The notes: generated by a model from the sequence alone, not told the origin. A stretch of DNA of 64,000 nucleotides from Microbulbifer sp. HZ11 (GCF_000708675.1 NZ_JELR01000001.1:1674001-1738000), one strand, 5' to 3'; shown: positions 37,137 through 46,725, counted from the stretch's first letter. Made by a program: numbers and translations.

Positions 37137-39887
37137 TCACTCAAATACACCCAGACGTTTCAACGTGCGTACCGCCTGTGTGCGCCGGGAAACACCAAGC
37201 TTTCCGTAGGCGGATTTCAGATGGGTTTTCACCGTATTAATGGAAACGCACAACTGATCTGAAATCTCTTTATTCGAAAGTCCCTCCACCAATAGCGCAA
37301 GTGTAGCCAGCTCTTTTTTGGTCAGTTCATTGACCGAAGTGGTCTCAGAAAGCTCGCTGGGACGCCCCGGAACACCTGTGGAGGGCGCACCCTCGAAAGG
37401 GGTGATGATCGTTTCGATCTGTCGTTGCCAGATCTGGTGACGCGCGTTATCCGGGGCTTGTCGCAAGTCCACTTTCAGGGAGTGCAGCGCGTCAATAATT
37501 TCCTCGCCTTCATCGCGAAAGAGCTGCACCGTACTGTGATCGGTATCCAGAGCGAGGGCATTTTCCAGTGACTGCTTCGCCAGCATGTCGCGTTTGGCCG
37601 CCAGGCGAATGCGGGCGAGTAGTAAATGCAGCTCCATGGCGCGAAACCGGTTCTCGCCGTTGAGAAACTCACGCAAAACCGGTTGCAGCTGAATCTCCGC
37701 GCCCTCGATATCGCCCTCTGCCAGGCGCAGGCGCGTATCTGCAACGCTTGACCAGTAATCCAGGCTATCCCTGGCATGCCCGGGAAGTCCGCTAAACGTG
37801 GCCCGCTCGCGCTGCCACTGATCAAATCGGCTTCGTGCCTGAGACTGTTCGCCCAGCGCCAGTAGAATGCGCACCCGCTCGTGAATCAGGCACGCCAGCA
37901 GCCGCTTCCAGCCTCGCGCTTGCGCCAGCTGCTCTGTCTCCCGCAGGTAGTCCAGCAAGGCCTCGTGTTTCTGCTGCCTGAAAAGCAGCTGAACACGTGC
38001 GCGGGTGACGGCAATAACCAGGTCTACCGTAGCGATGACACGCTGCGCATCCAGGCCACGCTGAAAGGAGCTCTCCGCCCGCTGCAGATCGCCGCGATAG
38101 TAATACAGCACCCCCAGCATGGATTCCATCAAAGCAATCAATTGCGAGCTGGGCAATACGAAGCGCAGTAAGTTACGCAACTGCACTTCCATCGCATCCA
38201 CGCCCTGCTTGAGCCTGGCACCTACCAGGCAAACCAGAGCGTCAAGACAGCTCGCGTAGGCCTTGTTGTAGACCAGGTCGACCTCTGTCGGGATTGCCAG
38301 TAATTCTTGTGCCACCGTCTGTGCGCCCGCGAAATCCCGCCGGTGATAACACACAAACCCCTGTATCAGGCGAAAAGTAGGCCGTAGATATACCGGATCC
38401 TCGGGGGCCTGTGGCAGCCACTGCTCGGCCAATTGACCGGCTGTTTCCACCTGATCGTCGATGGTATAGAGGTTGGCCTCAATCAGGTGCACCTCTACTT
38501 GCTGCGCCAGCTCGAAGGTGGCGCTCCGCGCTTTCAATTCATCCAGCATACATCGCCCCGGACGTAACTGATTGCTCAACACCTGCAGCCAGGTCAATTG
38601 AACCAACACCTTCTGGCTTTCCCCCAGCAGCGTTTCTGGCAGACGGCGGATCAGGCCAAGCAATTGGGAAATATGCCCCTGCGCAATCTGGCTGACACCC
38701 TGCTCGTCGAGCAGATCCAGGGCTCGACCGTGGTCTCCTGCGCTGATGGCATGCTGGATCGCTTCGGGAATCAGCCCCTCGTCCTCAAACCAGGCGCTGG
38801 CCCTGCGATGTAACTCGACCCGCTCGTCGGCACCCGCAGATTCCAGCTGCCGCAACAGAAAATCGCGAAATAGCGGATGCAGTCGATACCAGTATCCGAC
38901 GTCATCCAGGCTCTGTATCAGCAGCCGCGCATCGCGCAGAAGCGCCAGATCGACACTGTGTTGCCGGTCTCCGGTGACCGCTTCGCACAGGGGTGCACTG
39001 AAGCGCTCAAGAACAGATACACGGCGCAGAAAATACGCCAGCGATTGCGGCATCTGCGCCACGACCTCTTCGGCGAGAAAGTCGGCGACCGAACCATGGT
39101 TACCGGAAAAGGCGCGGGCAAAATGACCGCGATCCACAGAGCCCCGCATCGACAGAGCCGCCAGTTGCAACACCGCAGCCCAGCCACTGGTTCGGGACTG
39201 CAGCAACGCCACTTCGTCGTCGCTCACCTGTAGTTGATTGACCTCGCGCAAAAGCGCACCGGTCTCGTCACCATCAAATCCGAGCGCGCCACTGTCGATT
39301 TCTAACAGCTCTCCCGCTGCACGCAGGCGCGACAACCGGATCGGAGGTAGGCTGCGCGACCCGATAAACAGGCACAGGTTATCCGGCAAATGCTTTAGGA
39401 GGTATTGCACCAGTTCGTGCACACGGGGGTTTTCAATATGCTGGTAGTCATCCAGAAACAGCGTGTAGCGTCTGGTGGCATCCAGTGATCCGAGGAACCC
39501 GGTTACCAGCCGCCGAACGCCTGCGGGGGTATCGAGATTGCGGTGCGGTTCCGACAGGTTGCGGGTAAAAGATGGGTTCAGCTGGCGAAAAGCCGCTGCC
39601 AGATAGTAGAAGAACTGCTCCCCTTCGTTGTCATCCGAATCCAGTGTCAACCAGGCGGTGATCACTCCCAGGCCTTCCAGGTGGTGCAGACACTGGGCCA
39701 TAAACGTCGACTTGCCATACCCGGCAGGCGCGGTAACCAGGCACAAAGGCGCTACCGGCCCCTTCCGGCTGCAGACACGCCGCAGCAGCCGATCCCGTTG
39801 CACGCTGCCCTCTGCCAGTCGCGGCGGAGCCATGCGCGTGGCAATCAGTGCCGGGGGACAGAAACTATTTCCAGGGCCCGAAACCAT
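37137..39887 (-). CDS. MalT-type LuxR-family transcriptional regulator (STAND ATPase)
   Basis: 916 residues. An N-terminal STAND/NB-ARC-like ATPase has Walker A TAPAGYGKST (about 52-61) and the Walker B-like TLFLDDYQHIENP. A long TPR-like helical sensor region (about 390-800) follows. The C-terminal LuxR helix-turn-helix is LTKKELATLALLVEGLSNKEISDQLCVSINTVKTHLKSAYGKLGV. GGAG lies six bases before the ATG. Proteins of this class are usually ligand-triggered activators; the ligand and targets are unknown. Position between two subtilase modules is suggestive only. Confidence 0.9.
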   Translation of the reverse strand: MVSGPGNSFCPPALIATRMAPPRLAEGSVQRDRLLRRVCSRKGPVAPLCLVTAPAGYGKSTFMAQCLHHLEGLGVITAWLTLDSDDNEGEQFFYYLAAAFRQLNPSFTRNLSEPHRNLDTPAGVRRLVTGFLGSLDATRRYTLFLDDYQHIENPRVHELVQYLLKHLPDNLCLFIGSRSLPPIRLSRLRAAGELLEIDSGALGFDGDETGALLREVNQLQVSDDEVALLQSRTSGWAAVLQLAALSMRGSVDRGHFARAFSGNHGSVADFLAEEVVAQMPQSLAYFLRRVSVLERFSAPLCEAVTGDRQHSVDLALLRDARLLIQSLDDVGYWYRLHPLFRDFLLRQLESAGADERVELHRRASAWFEDEGLIPEAIQHAISAGDHGRALDLLDEQGVSQIAQGHISQLLGLIRRLPETLLGESQKVLVQLTWLQVLSNQLRPGRCMLDELKARSATFELAQQVEVHLIEANLYTIDDQVETAGQLAEQWLPQAPEDPVYLRPTFRLIQGFVCYHRRDFAGAQTVAQELLAIPTEVDLVYNKAYASCLDALVCLVGARLKQGVDAMEVQLRNLLRFVLPSSQLIALMESMLGVLYYYRGDLQRAESSFQRGLDAQRVIATVDLVIAVTRARVQLLFRQQKHEALLDYLRETEQLAQARGWKRLLACLIHERVRILLALGEQSQARSRFDQWQRERATFSGLPGHARDSLDYWSSVADTRLRLAEGDIEGAEIQLQPVLREFLNGENRFRAMELHLLLARIRLAAKRDMLAKQSLENALALDTDHSTVQLFRDEGEEIIDALHSLKVDLRQAPDNARHQIWQRQIETIITPFEGAPSTGVPGRPSELSETTSVNELTKKELATLALLVEGLSNKEISDQLCVSINTVKTHLKSAYGKLGVSRRTQAVRTLKRLGVFE

Positions 39888-40356
39888 GCCGTACTCCGTT
39901 GGGCGCTGCGTCAGATATTGGCCTGCCGGTATTTAATCAGGAGGCGCGCCCCTTCACCAAAATCACAACAAACGGTGAAGAGCAGCGGAGAGAACTCCCT
40001 GGCCTGCATACCCTGTAGGACGTGTGTGCTCAATACCGACCCGTGGGCCGTTTCCATATTATGGACCCATCCAGCCCTGAGCCTCGCTGTCAAAGCCACT
40101 GCGATGGGATTCTCGCAAGGTAGTGCGACAAATCGAGGCTGTCATGGATACTGCGCAAAGCACGTGAAAGCCAACAGGAAGTTGGGCCCATTATCCGCAG
40201 TGGATCACTCACTGACATATGGCGCCAGTATCAGCGATAGGTCCTATCTCGCGTCAGCCTCAGTGACCAACTCACCATCGAGCGCGTTGAAGCAGTGTTG
40301 ACGCAGTGAACATTCCGTAGAGCACCCTTCTTGGGGGTCGCAGCATCAAACCAGAA
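39888..40356. other. Intergenic region with nested hairpin, no gene supported
   Basis: 469 bases between the MalT-type gene and the second OmpR-family gene. No frame here has a plausible start, length and composition together. A nested dyad is present at 40209-40266: outer TCACTGA / TCAGTGA and an inner perfect GATAGG-T-CCTATC. It does not share the AGGGA loop of the dispersed repeats. Confidence 0.45.
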
Positions 40357-41046
40357 TTATTTCCCCGCGAGCATATACCCCTTGCCCCATACCGTGCGCA
40401 CGGTGAGTGACACATCGCTGCGCGCGTTGAGTTTTTTGCGCAGGCGGCTCACACGCCGGTCGATGGTGCGGTCCAGTCCGTCATAGGGGCGCCCGAGCGT
40501 GTGTGTGAACAGGTACTCACGGGACAAGGCCCGCTGCGGGTGCGCGGCGAGGGTCCACAACAATTCAAACTCACCGGAAGAAAAGGCCACCGGCGTATCT
40601 TTGATAAGGACACGTCGGTTTTTGCGGTCGATGGTCAGGTTTTTAACCCGGATGGCACTGGCGACTTTTTGCGGGGATGCCTCCGGAAGGTATCTGCGCA
40701 GAATAGCGCGGATTCTGGCCAGCAAGATCCGCCGGTCAACGGGCCTTACAATAAAGTCATCCACCCCCAGCTCGAAGGCGCGCAACTGCGTATGGAGGCT
40801 GTCGAAGTCGGACATGGCCAACAGGGGACCGGGGAAAACCTGCCGAATTGACCTGACTCGCTCGAAATCATCCGGCGTATTTGCGCTGCTCAGGACAACG
40901 TCAAACACCTGATGTTCAAGGGTGCGAACGATGTCCTCCCCGCGCTCATCGTGCCAGACGCTGTACCCCTTCTCCTGCAGGCAGTCAAAAATCCGCCGCG
41001 CAAGGCGCTGATTGCTTTCGACCAATAGAATCCGATGAGCGCGCAT
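40357..41046 (-). CDS. OmpR-family regulator with degenerate receiver (orphan)
   Basis: 229 residues, same length and clear paralogue of the RstA-like regulator at 26807 (shared LGRPYDGLDRTID and RTVWGKGYMLA in the winged helix). The receiver has lost its chemistry: Asp11-Asp12 became Ser11-Asn12, the phospho-acceptor Asp54 became Ser54 (VVLSSANTP) and Lys became Arg101. No kinase gene is adjacent. It probably acts without phosphorylation. The ATG at 41046 aligns with the paralogue; an upstream GTG at 41082 is less likely. It is divergent from the second subtilase. Confidence 0.9.
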   Translation of the reverse strand: MRAHRILLVESNQRLARRIFDCLQEKGYSVWHDERGEDIVRTLEHQVFDVVLSSANTPDDFERVRSIRQVFPGPLLAMSDFDSLHTQLRAFELGVDDFIVRPVDRRILLARIRAILRRYLPEASPQKVASAIRVKNLTIDRKNRRVLIKDTPVAFSSGEFELLWTLAAHPQRALSREYLFTHTLGRPYDGLDRTIDRRVSRLRKKLNARSDVSLTVRTVWGKGYMLAGK

Positions 41047-41119
41047 ATCCAATAACCCGAAACCTACAGGCTCAATGCCCACCGCCCCGGATTCTATCCA
41101 AACGGTTTATCGACCATTT

Positions 41120-41148
41120 TTCATTTCACGTCACGAACTATTCATTTC
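41120..41148 (+). promoter_or_regulatory. Candidate operator: direct repeat TTCATTTC
   Basis: TTCATTTC occurs at 41120-41127 and 41141-41148, followed by similar bases (ACGTCAC and GCGACAC), 21 bases or two helical turns apart. It lies in the 260-base divergent gap between the pseudo-receiver regulator and the second subtilase. OmpR-family proteins bind direct repeats, so autoregulation or protease control is conceivable. Confidence 0.4.
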
Positions 41149-41306
41149 GCGACACATACAGTCTTGATGGCTACATACGCGCAAAGCGGGACAATTTAGG
41201 ACAGATGGCACCTTCAGACCGTGATACTCATGTTGGCCCCTCCGTGTATCCCAATCGGGTCCATGGAGCCAATAACGATAAACAACCATTCATCGGGAGT
41301 ACCACG

Positions 41307-44300
41307 TTGAAAGTTAAAACTCTTGCAACGGTCATCGCCTCCGCGATCTGCGCCAGCAGTGTGGCGGCGGCGGTCAGTAGCCACGCGCCCCCCGGCATGC
41401 AGCAAATTCGAGCCGAACAGCTCACGGAATTCACCCAGCCCTCCAACCGCACCTCTACCCCGCAACAGCAACAAAACCAACTGTTGCCACAGCAGCGCCG
41501 ACCCGGCGGTGTGAATCAGCAGATCCGCCCGGCTTCCGGGGAAGACAAGTTCGCCCATGAACCGCCCCGCAGCGGCGAGGATGTCTATATCATCCGGCTG
41601 CAGGATCTCCCAGTAGCAACGTATGACGGCCGCGTCACAGGCTATGCCGCTACCGCCAGAAGCGCACTGCGTGCGGAAGCAGAACAGGGCCTGCTGGCAC
41701 TGCCACGAGGGCCTCGTGGACTGCAGAGCGTTCAGCAGAGCCGCGCCGCCAGCTACAAAAACTATCTGATGGGCAAGCAGCAGGCCGTGGTACAGGAAGC
41801 GCGCGCACTGGGAATAAAACACTCCCCGCGCCTGCAGTTCACCGACGCCATCAATGGCTTCACCATGAAGATGACCCAGGCTCAGGCACAAGAGGTGGCC
41901 AAGCTGCCACAGGTGGCCTTTGTACAGCGTTCTGATGTACTGCAATTGCACACAGACCGCGGCCCGGAGTTTATCGGCGCAGACAACATCTGGAATGGCA
42001 CCACCGCAACAAGCAGCCTGGCGCAGAAAGGCGAAGGCATGATCGTGGGTATCCTGGATACCGGTATCAACACCGACCACGTTTCTTTCGCCGACATTGG
42101 CGACGACGGTTACGATCACACCAACCCCTGGGGTGCAGGCAACTACGTGGGCGATTGTGCAACCGGTGCCGCCGCCTGTAACGACAAGCTGATCGGCGTG
42201 TGGAGCTGGCCGTTTATCACCGATACCTACGCGGGTGTGCGCCCTGCCAGTGGTGAAGACTACAACGGTCATGGCAGCCACACCGCCAGTACCGCAGCGG
42301 GTAACGTGGTGCACAATGTGCCCTACCTGGGTGGCACGCCGGGTGAAGGGGACGGTATCCCCACCGGCTTTGAATTCGAACAGGCGGCCGGTGTCGCCCC
42401 CCACGCAAATATTATTTCCTACCAGGTCTGCTTCCCGGATCAGCGCGGCTGTCCCAGTGAGGTAATGCTCAAGGCTATCGACCAGGCCATTGAAGACGGA
42501 GTGGACGTCATCAACTTCTCCATCGGTGGCGGTGACCGCTTCCCATGGGAAGACGCCACGGCCATGGCCTTCCTGTCTGCGCGCGAAGCGGGTATTTCCG
42601 TGGCGGCTTCCGCCGGCAACGCGGGTAAGGGTTTTTATACGCTGTCGCACACCGCACCCTGGTACACCGTGGTGGCCGCCAGTACCACTGACCGCGTAAT
42701 GGACGTTACCGCCAATAGTATCGAGATGAGTGGCGGCGCCACTACACCGCCGTCGTTCTGGGTCAATGAGAGCGATCCGTCCAGCGACGACATCGCCGGT
42801 TTCTCTCAGGACAGCGTCACCGGCACACCGGTACTCGCTGCGGATTTCGGCGATGAAATGTGCCTGAGCGAGTTTGCCGCCGATACCTTTACCAGCGATC
42901 AGATCGTGATCTGCAAGCGCGGCCAGAATGCCCGCGTGGACAAGGCGTTCAATGTACAGGCCGGCGGCGCCGGCGGCTTCATCCTGTACAACGATTCGTA
43001 CGCCGGAATGACATTTGAAGAGACCCAAGTCTACGACGATATCTACCCGCTGCCAGGCTTGCATATCAAAAACTACCCGGGCACCAAGTTGGTGAACTGG
43101 GTAAACGATGGTGGCAGCGACCACAGCGTTACTATTACTGGTGGCAGTATTTCCCGCACTCTGAATGAAAGCGCCGGCGACATGCTCGCAGACTTCTCCT
43201 CCCGCGGCCCGGCTACCCACTTCACCGGCAGCCTGGCACCGCATATCAGCGCGCCGGGTGTAAATATTCTCGCCGCCTACGCTGACGAGCAACCGTTTAC
43301 CGGTGGCCTCTCCAAAGACTGGACCATGATCAGTGGTACCTCCATGGCCAGCCCCCATGTTGCCGGTGCCATGGCCCTGGTACGCCAGGCACATCCGGAC
43401 TGGACAGCCGCCGAAGTCCAGTCGGCGCTGCTGATGACCGCCGCACAGACGGTGCGCGAACCCATCGATGCATATAACGACCCTCGTCCGGCGCACACCT
43501 ACCGCGCCGGTAGCGGTCGTATAGACGTGGCCGCCGCCGTCGACGCCGGACTCGTAATGAACGAAACCGCAACCAACTTCGAAGTTGCCAACCCCAAAAA
43601 TGGCGGCGATGTGAAGCAGTTGAACCTTCCACAACTGGTTGATAACAACTGCCGTCGCAACTGTTCCTGGATCCGCACCGTGCGCGCCACCCGCGACGGC
43701 AGCTGGACCGTGAGCAACGGCGACTGGACCTACGATGTGTGGAATTCCGGTGAGGGAGAAAGGCCTGTTCAGGGCGCAAAAATCGCCGCCTTCCCGTCGA
43801 GCTTCAGCTTAAAAGCGGGTGAGACCCAGACCATCGTATTCCGCGCTGATCTCACCGACGCACAGTGGGAATGGAACGGTGTGCTCGATGTCGAGGATCA
43901 GCCGGAAGTGGAGATGTGGAGTGAAGTGCGCCTCGAATCCACCGATAGCAGTATCCCCGATGCCCACTGGCCGGTTTCGATCAACTTCGACCGCGCTGGC
44001 CTGCCCAGCATGGTGAATGTTGAAGTTCATCGCGACAATGGCGGTTACCACGTGAAGGATCTGCCGCTGCCGGCGATGAACAGCATCGCCTACCGCGGCT
44101 ATACCCCGGTAAAAGCCGAGGTCGAGGACGTTACCCTGCCCCAGGATAACAACCACTACCCCATTTACATGGATGGAGACCACGGGCCGGGCCACACCCG
44201 CGTGACCATGCTCGAGGTCCCGGAAAATACTGCACGCCTCGTCGTTGAAGTACTGGAAAACATCAGTGGACCCGGCTGGAACGAGGCCAAGCGACGCTAC

Positions 44301-46469
44301 CTTGACGGGTGGGCCACCGTGTTCATCGGCCGCGATGCGGACGCTGATGGCGAAGTGGATATGGACACCGAACTACTGTGCGCCTCCTCTACCCAGATCG
44401 AGCTCAATTACTGCAGCATCACTAATCCGGACGCGGGCAGCTACTGGGTAATGGTCGAAAACGTCCGCATGAAGGCAGCAGACAACACGGAGTATGAAGG
44501 CTTCGAGCTGGTAGACACCTACAAGGTCGCCACTGCCATTGTGCCCGCCAATACGGGAGGCCTGCAGGTCGACGGGCCGGCCAGCACCGACGGCAGCAAA
44601 GCCGTAGGCGTGGATCTGAGCTGGGCTCTGAGTGACCTCAAGGAAGGTGACGTTGCCTACTCCGGCTTCGATATCGGCACCGCCAATGCACCGGGTAATG
44701 TCGGCTTTGTGCCGGTCAAACTTACCCGCGGCAAAGACGATGTCAGTATCGCCACCAGTCAGACTCAGGCCATCGGTGGCGATATTGTCGATGTCTCCGT
44801 GCACGTACTGGAAAATAATTCCGGTATCGACCGGGAAATTGATCTGATCGGCCAACTGCCGGAAGGCCTGACCCTGGTGGAAGGCTCGGTGCAGATCAAC
44901 AATCCGCGCATGCGCGACAACCTCACCGTAGATGGCAACCTCATCCGCGTAAACGGAGTGCAGGAAAACTCCGGCGACTGGAAACCCGACTACCAAATCA
45001 CCACCAGTGAAACCGACCAGATGTGCCGTACACCCAATTACGGCGGCACCAGCAACGGTGGCTTTATTGGCCTGTTCCAGAACTACGGTTTCATTCCAGA
45101 GCTCGGCGGTAATGCCACCGACTTTGTGAATCCGGAATTCCAGATTCAACTAAGCCGCTTCTGGGGTGAGAACGCGAGCATCAACCTGTTTAACAACAAG
45201 GAATACCGCTCCTATCCCTCGCTGGTGCTATCGCCCCAGGGCTACGTCGCGCTGGAAGCCCAGTACGATAGTGCTGCGCATATTGCGCATTGGGAATTCC
45301 CCTACTACTCCGCACCGTATACGCCGTTTATCGGCGCATTCTGGAGAGGTACGGTAAATTCTCAGAGCTGGTTCGGTGCTAACGTCGATGCACTTGGCAC
45401 CCCTCTGAACCAGACGCAAAACAAGACCGAAGGTTCCGGTATCGCACTGGCCTGGGCCCAGGACCCGGAAAATAATATTGACGATATTATTATCGAATGG
45501 GTAAACGCCCGCACCCAGAACCTCGATGTCGGCTGGTCTGGCGGCACCCTGAACAGCGAAAAGGCGGACCGTTACAATTTCAACCTGATCGTGCACAAAG
45601 GCTATCGCTATGGTGAGGGTGAATATGAATTCACCATGGCCTACGGCGATATGGATTTTGCCGGCGAGCCGGGTAGTGGTTCTATAGGTCTTCACGGTCA
45701 CTACGGCCCGCTGGATGTACAGGGTTACCCGTTCTATTTCGGGCAGGAGGTCGGCAAGAGCTTCGCCTTCAACGACCTGGACACCAAACTGAAGAAAGAT
45801 CTCGTGGTCTGCTACGATTACGTGGGCCCGGAATCCACCCAATTTGATCTCAGCTTCCAGGTGCGCGTGGCGGAGACCGCTGCCGGACAGGATCTGGACC
45901 TGGCCTTCGTCAGTGATATCGACGGCATGGCCCAGGAAGTGAAATCCCAGATCATTGTGGTGCCGGGCAACCTGACCCTGGTGGAGATCGCCGACCAGAC
46001 CACTGCGGAAAATACCCCGGTGGAAGTTGAAGTGATCTATATCGATAAGGACCAGGCGCCAAACCTGATTTCCGTAAGCGGCGAACATATTTCCGCGACG
46101 GTTTCCGGTCACGCTTCCGGCTCCTTCATTACCATCACTCCGGAGGCCAACTGGTATGGTGAGACCGAAGTGACGGTAACAGTTGCCGACGAGCAGGTCC
46201 CGGCCGACAAGTCGAGCCAGTCGTTTATGATGTCGGTGGAGTCAGACGGCGAGGAACCGGGCTGTACCGATCTCAACGCCGACAACTATGATGAAAACGC
46301 CAATGTCGACGACGGCAGCTGTATCTATCCTGAGCCGGCGCCTCAGCCGGAACCAGAACCCAAGCCAGAAGAACCCAAGAAGAAACGGAAAGGCGGTTCC
46401 GCCGGTACTTTCCTGCTTGGTTTGCTGGCCCTGCTCGGGCTGGCTCGCCGCTTCCGCGCCACGCGCTAA
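41307..46469 (+). CDS. Giant secreted S8 subtilisin-like protease with GlyGly-CTERM (paralogue 2)
   Basis: 1720 residues, aligned with paralogue 1 along its whole length. The signal KTLATVIASAICASSVAAA, propeptide (VYIIRLQDLPVATYDG) and catalytic triad Asp251 (GILDTGIN), His325 (NGHGSHTAS) and Ser679 (GTSMASPH) are all present, with a PA domain before the serine. It ends with the cysteine motif EPGCTDLNADNYDENA, a Pro/Glu/Lys linker and the GlyGly-CTERM signal GGSAGTFLLGLLALLGLARR. The start is TTG at 41307 with GGGAG seven bases upstream; the open frame extends upstream but that part is not conserved in paralogue 1. Confidence 0.93.
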   Translation: MKVKTLATVIASAICASSVAAAVSSHAPPGMQQIRAEQLTEFTQPSNRTSTPQQQQNQLLPQQRRPGGVNQQIRPASGEDKFAHEPPRSGEDVYIIRLQDLPVATYDGRVTGYAATARSALRAEAEQGLLALPRGPRGLQSVQQSRAASYKNYLMGKQQAVVQEARALGIKHSPRLQFTDAINGFTMKMTQAQAQEVAKLPQVAFVQRSDVLQLHTDRGPEFIGADNIWNGTTATSSLAQKGEGMIVGILDTGINTDHVSFADIGDDGYDHTNPWGAGNYVGDCATGAAACNDKLIGVWSWPFITDTYAGVRPASGEDYNGHGSHTASTAAGNVVHNVPYLGGTPGEGDGIPTGFEFEQAAGVAPHANIISYQVCFPDQRGCPSEVMLKAIDQAIEDGVDVINFSIGGGDRFPWEDATAMAFLSAREAGISVAASAGNAGKGFYTLSHTAPWYTVVAASTTDRVMDVTANSIEMSGGATTPPSFWVNESDPSSDDIAGFSQDSVTGTPVLAADFGDEMCLSEFAADTFTSDQIVICKRGQNARVDKAFNVQAGGAGGFILYNDSYAGMTFEETQVYDDIYPLPGLHIKNYPGTKLVNWVNDGGSDHSVTITGGSISRTLNESAGDMLADFSSRGPATHFTGSLAPHISAPGVNILAAYADEQPFTGGLSKDWTMISGTSMASPHVAGAMALVRQAHPDWTAAEVQSALLMTAAQTVREPIDAYNDPRPAHTYRAGSGRIDVAAAVDAGLVMNETATNFEVANPKNGGDVKQLNLPQLVDNNCRRNCSWIRTVRATRDGSWTVSNGDWTYDVWNSGEGERPVQGAKIAAFPSSFSLKAGETQTIVFRADLTDAQWEWNGVLDVEDQPEVEMWSEVRLESTDSSIPDAHWPVSINFDRAGLPSMVNVEVHRDNGGYHVKDLPLPAMNSIAYRGYTPVKAEVEDVTLPQDNNHYPIYMDGDHGPGHTRVTMLEVPENTARLVVEVLENISGPGWNEAKRRYLDGWATVFIGRDADADGEVDMDTELLCASSTQIELNYCSITNPDAGSYWVMVENVRMKAADNTEYEGFELVDTYKVATAIVPANTGGLQVDGPASTDGSKAVGVDLSWALSDLKEGDVAYSGFDIGTANAPGNVGFVPVKLTRGKDDVSIATSQTQAIGGDIVDVSVHVLENNSGIDREIDLIGQLPEGLTLVEGSVQINNPRMRDNLTVDGNLIRVNGVQENSGDWKPDYQITTSETDQMCRTPNYGGTSNGGFIGLFQNYGFIPELGGNATDFVNPEFQIQLSRFWGENASINLFNNKEYRSYPSLVLSPQGYVALEAQYDSAAHIAHWEFPYYSAPYTPFIGAFWRGTVNSQSWFGANVDALGTPLNQTQNKTEGSGIALAWAQDPENNIDDIIIEWVNARTQNLDVGWSGGTLNSEKADRYNFNLIVHKGYRYGEGEYEFTMAYGDMDFAGEPGSGSIGLHGHYGPLDVQGYPFYFGQEVGKSFAFNDLDTKLKKDLVVCYDYVGPESTQFDLSFQVRVAETAAGQDLDLAFVSDIDGMAQEVKSQIIVVPGNLTLVEIADQTTAENTPVEVEVIYIDKDQAPNLISVSGEHISATVSGHASGSFITITPEANWYGETEVTVTVADEQVPADKSSQSFMMSVESDGEEPGCTDLNADNYDENANVDDGSCIYPEPAPQPEPEPKPEEPKKKRKGGSAGTFLLGLLALLGLARRFRATR

Positions 46470-46579
46470 TCCCGTGGATCTAGCATCGATCAGATAGTGC
46501 TGAACACTTTTTCCGTTCAGCCCAATCGAGCCCCGGCCCCTGGTCGGAATACTGTTCATTTACCGTAGCTAAGGGCGAA

Positions 46580-46693
46580 GGTGCCGATACCGGGTTCGGT
46601 CTTGTGAGACCTTCACCGCCAGGGATGGCGGTGCAGAGCCCCCAGGGACGGGTTTACGGCGTGTCTCACAAGGCCGCACCCGGTAGCGGCGCC
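46580..46693 (+). repeat. Nested inverted repeat, copy E (subfamily 2)
   Basis: The outer arms 46580-46610 and 46663-46693 pair with a few mismatches. The inner hairpin CACCGCC-AGGGA-TGGCGGTG is followed by GAGCCCCCAGGGACGGGTTT. The right end ACCCGGTAGCGGCGCCGCC matches the family consensus. It lies between the convergent subtilase 2 and sortase genes. Confidence 0.85.
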
Positions 46694-46725
46694 GCCACAA
46701 AATTACATAAGTGAACGGCATTGCG

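Noticed and set aside
39543..40301. 252-codon plus-strand open frame reaching into the gap after the MalT-type gene
   Set aside because: The first half is antisense to the regulator, and no start signal or domain is seen in the rest.
40881..41306. 142-residue N-terminal extension of the second subtilase
   Set aside because: It has no counterpart in the first subtilase, partly overlaps the divergent regulator gene, and would bury the signal peptide.
41214..43634. Open frame of 806 codons on the minus strand
   Set aside because: It lies opposite the catalytic part of the second subtilase, whose family and motifs are certain; composition is that of an antisense shadow.
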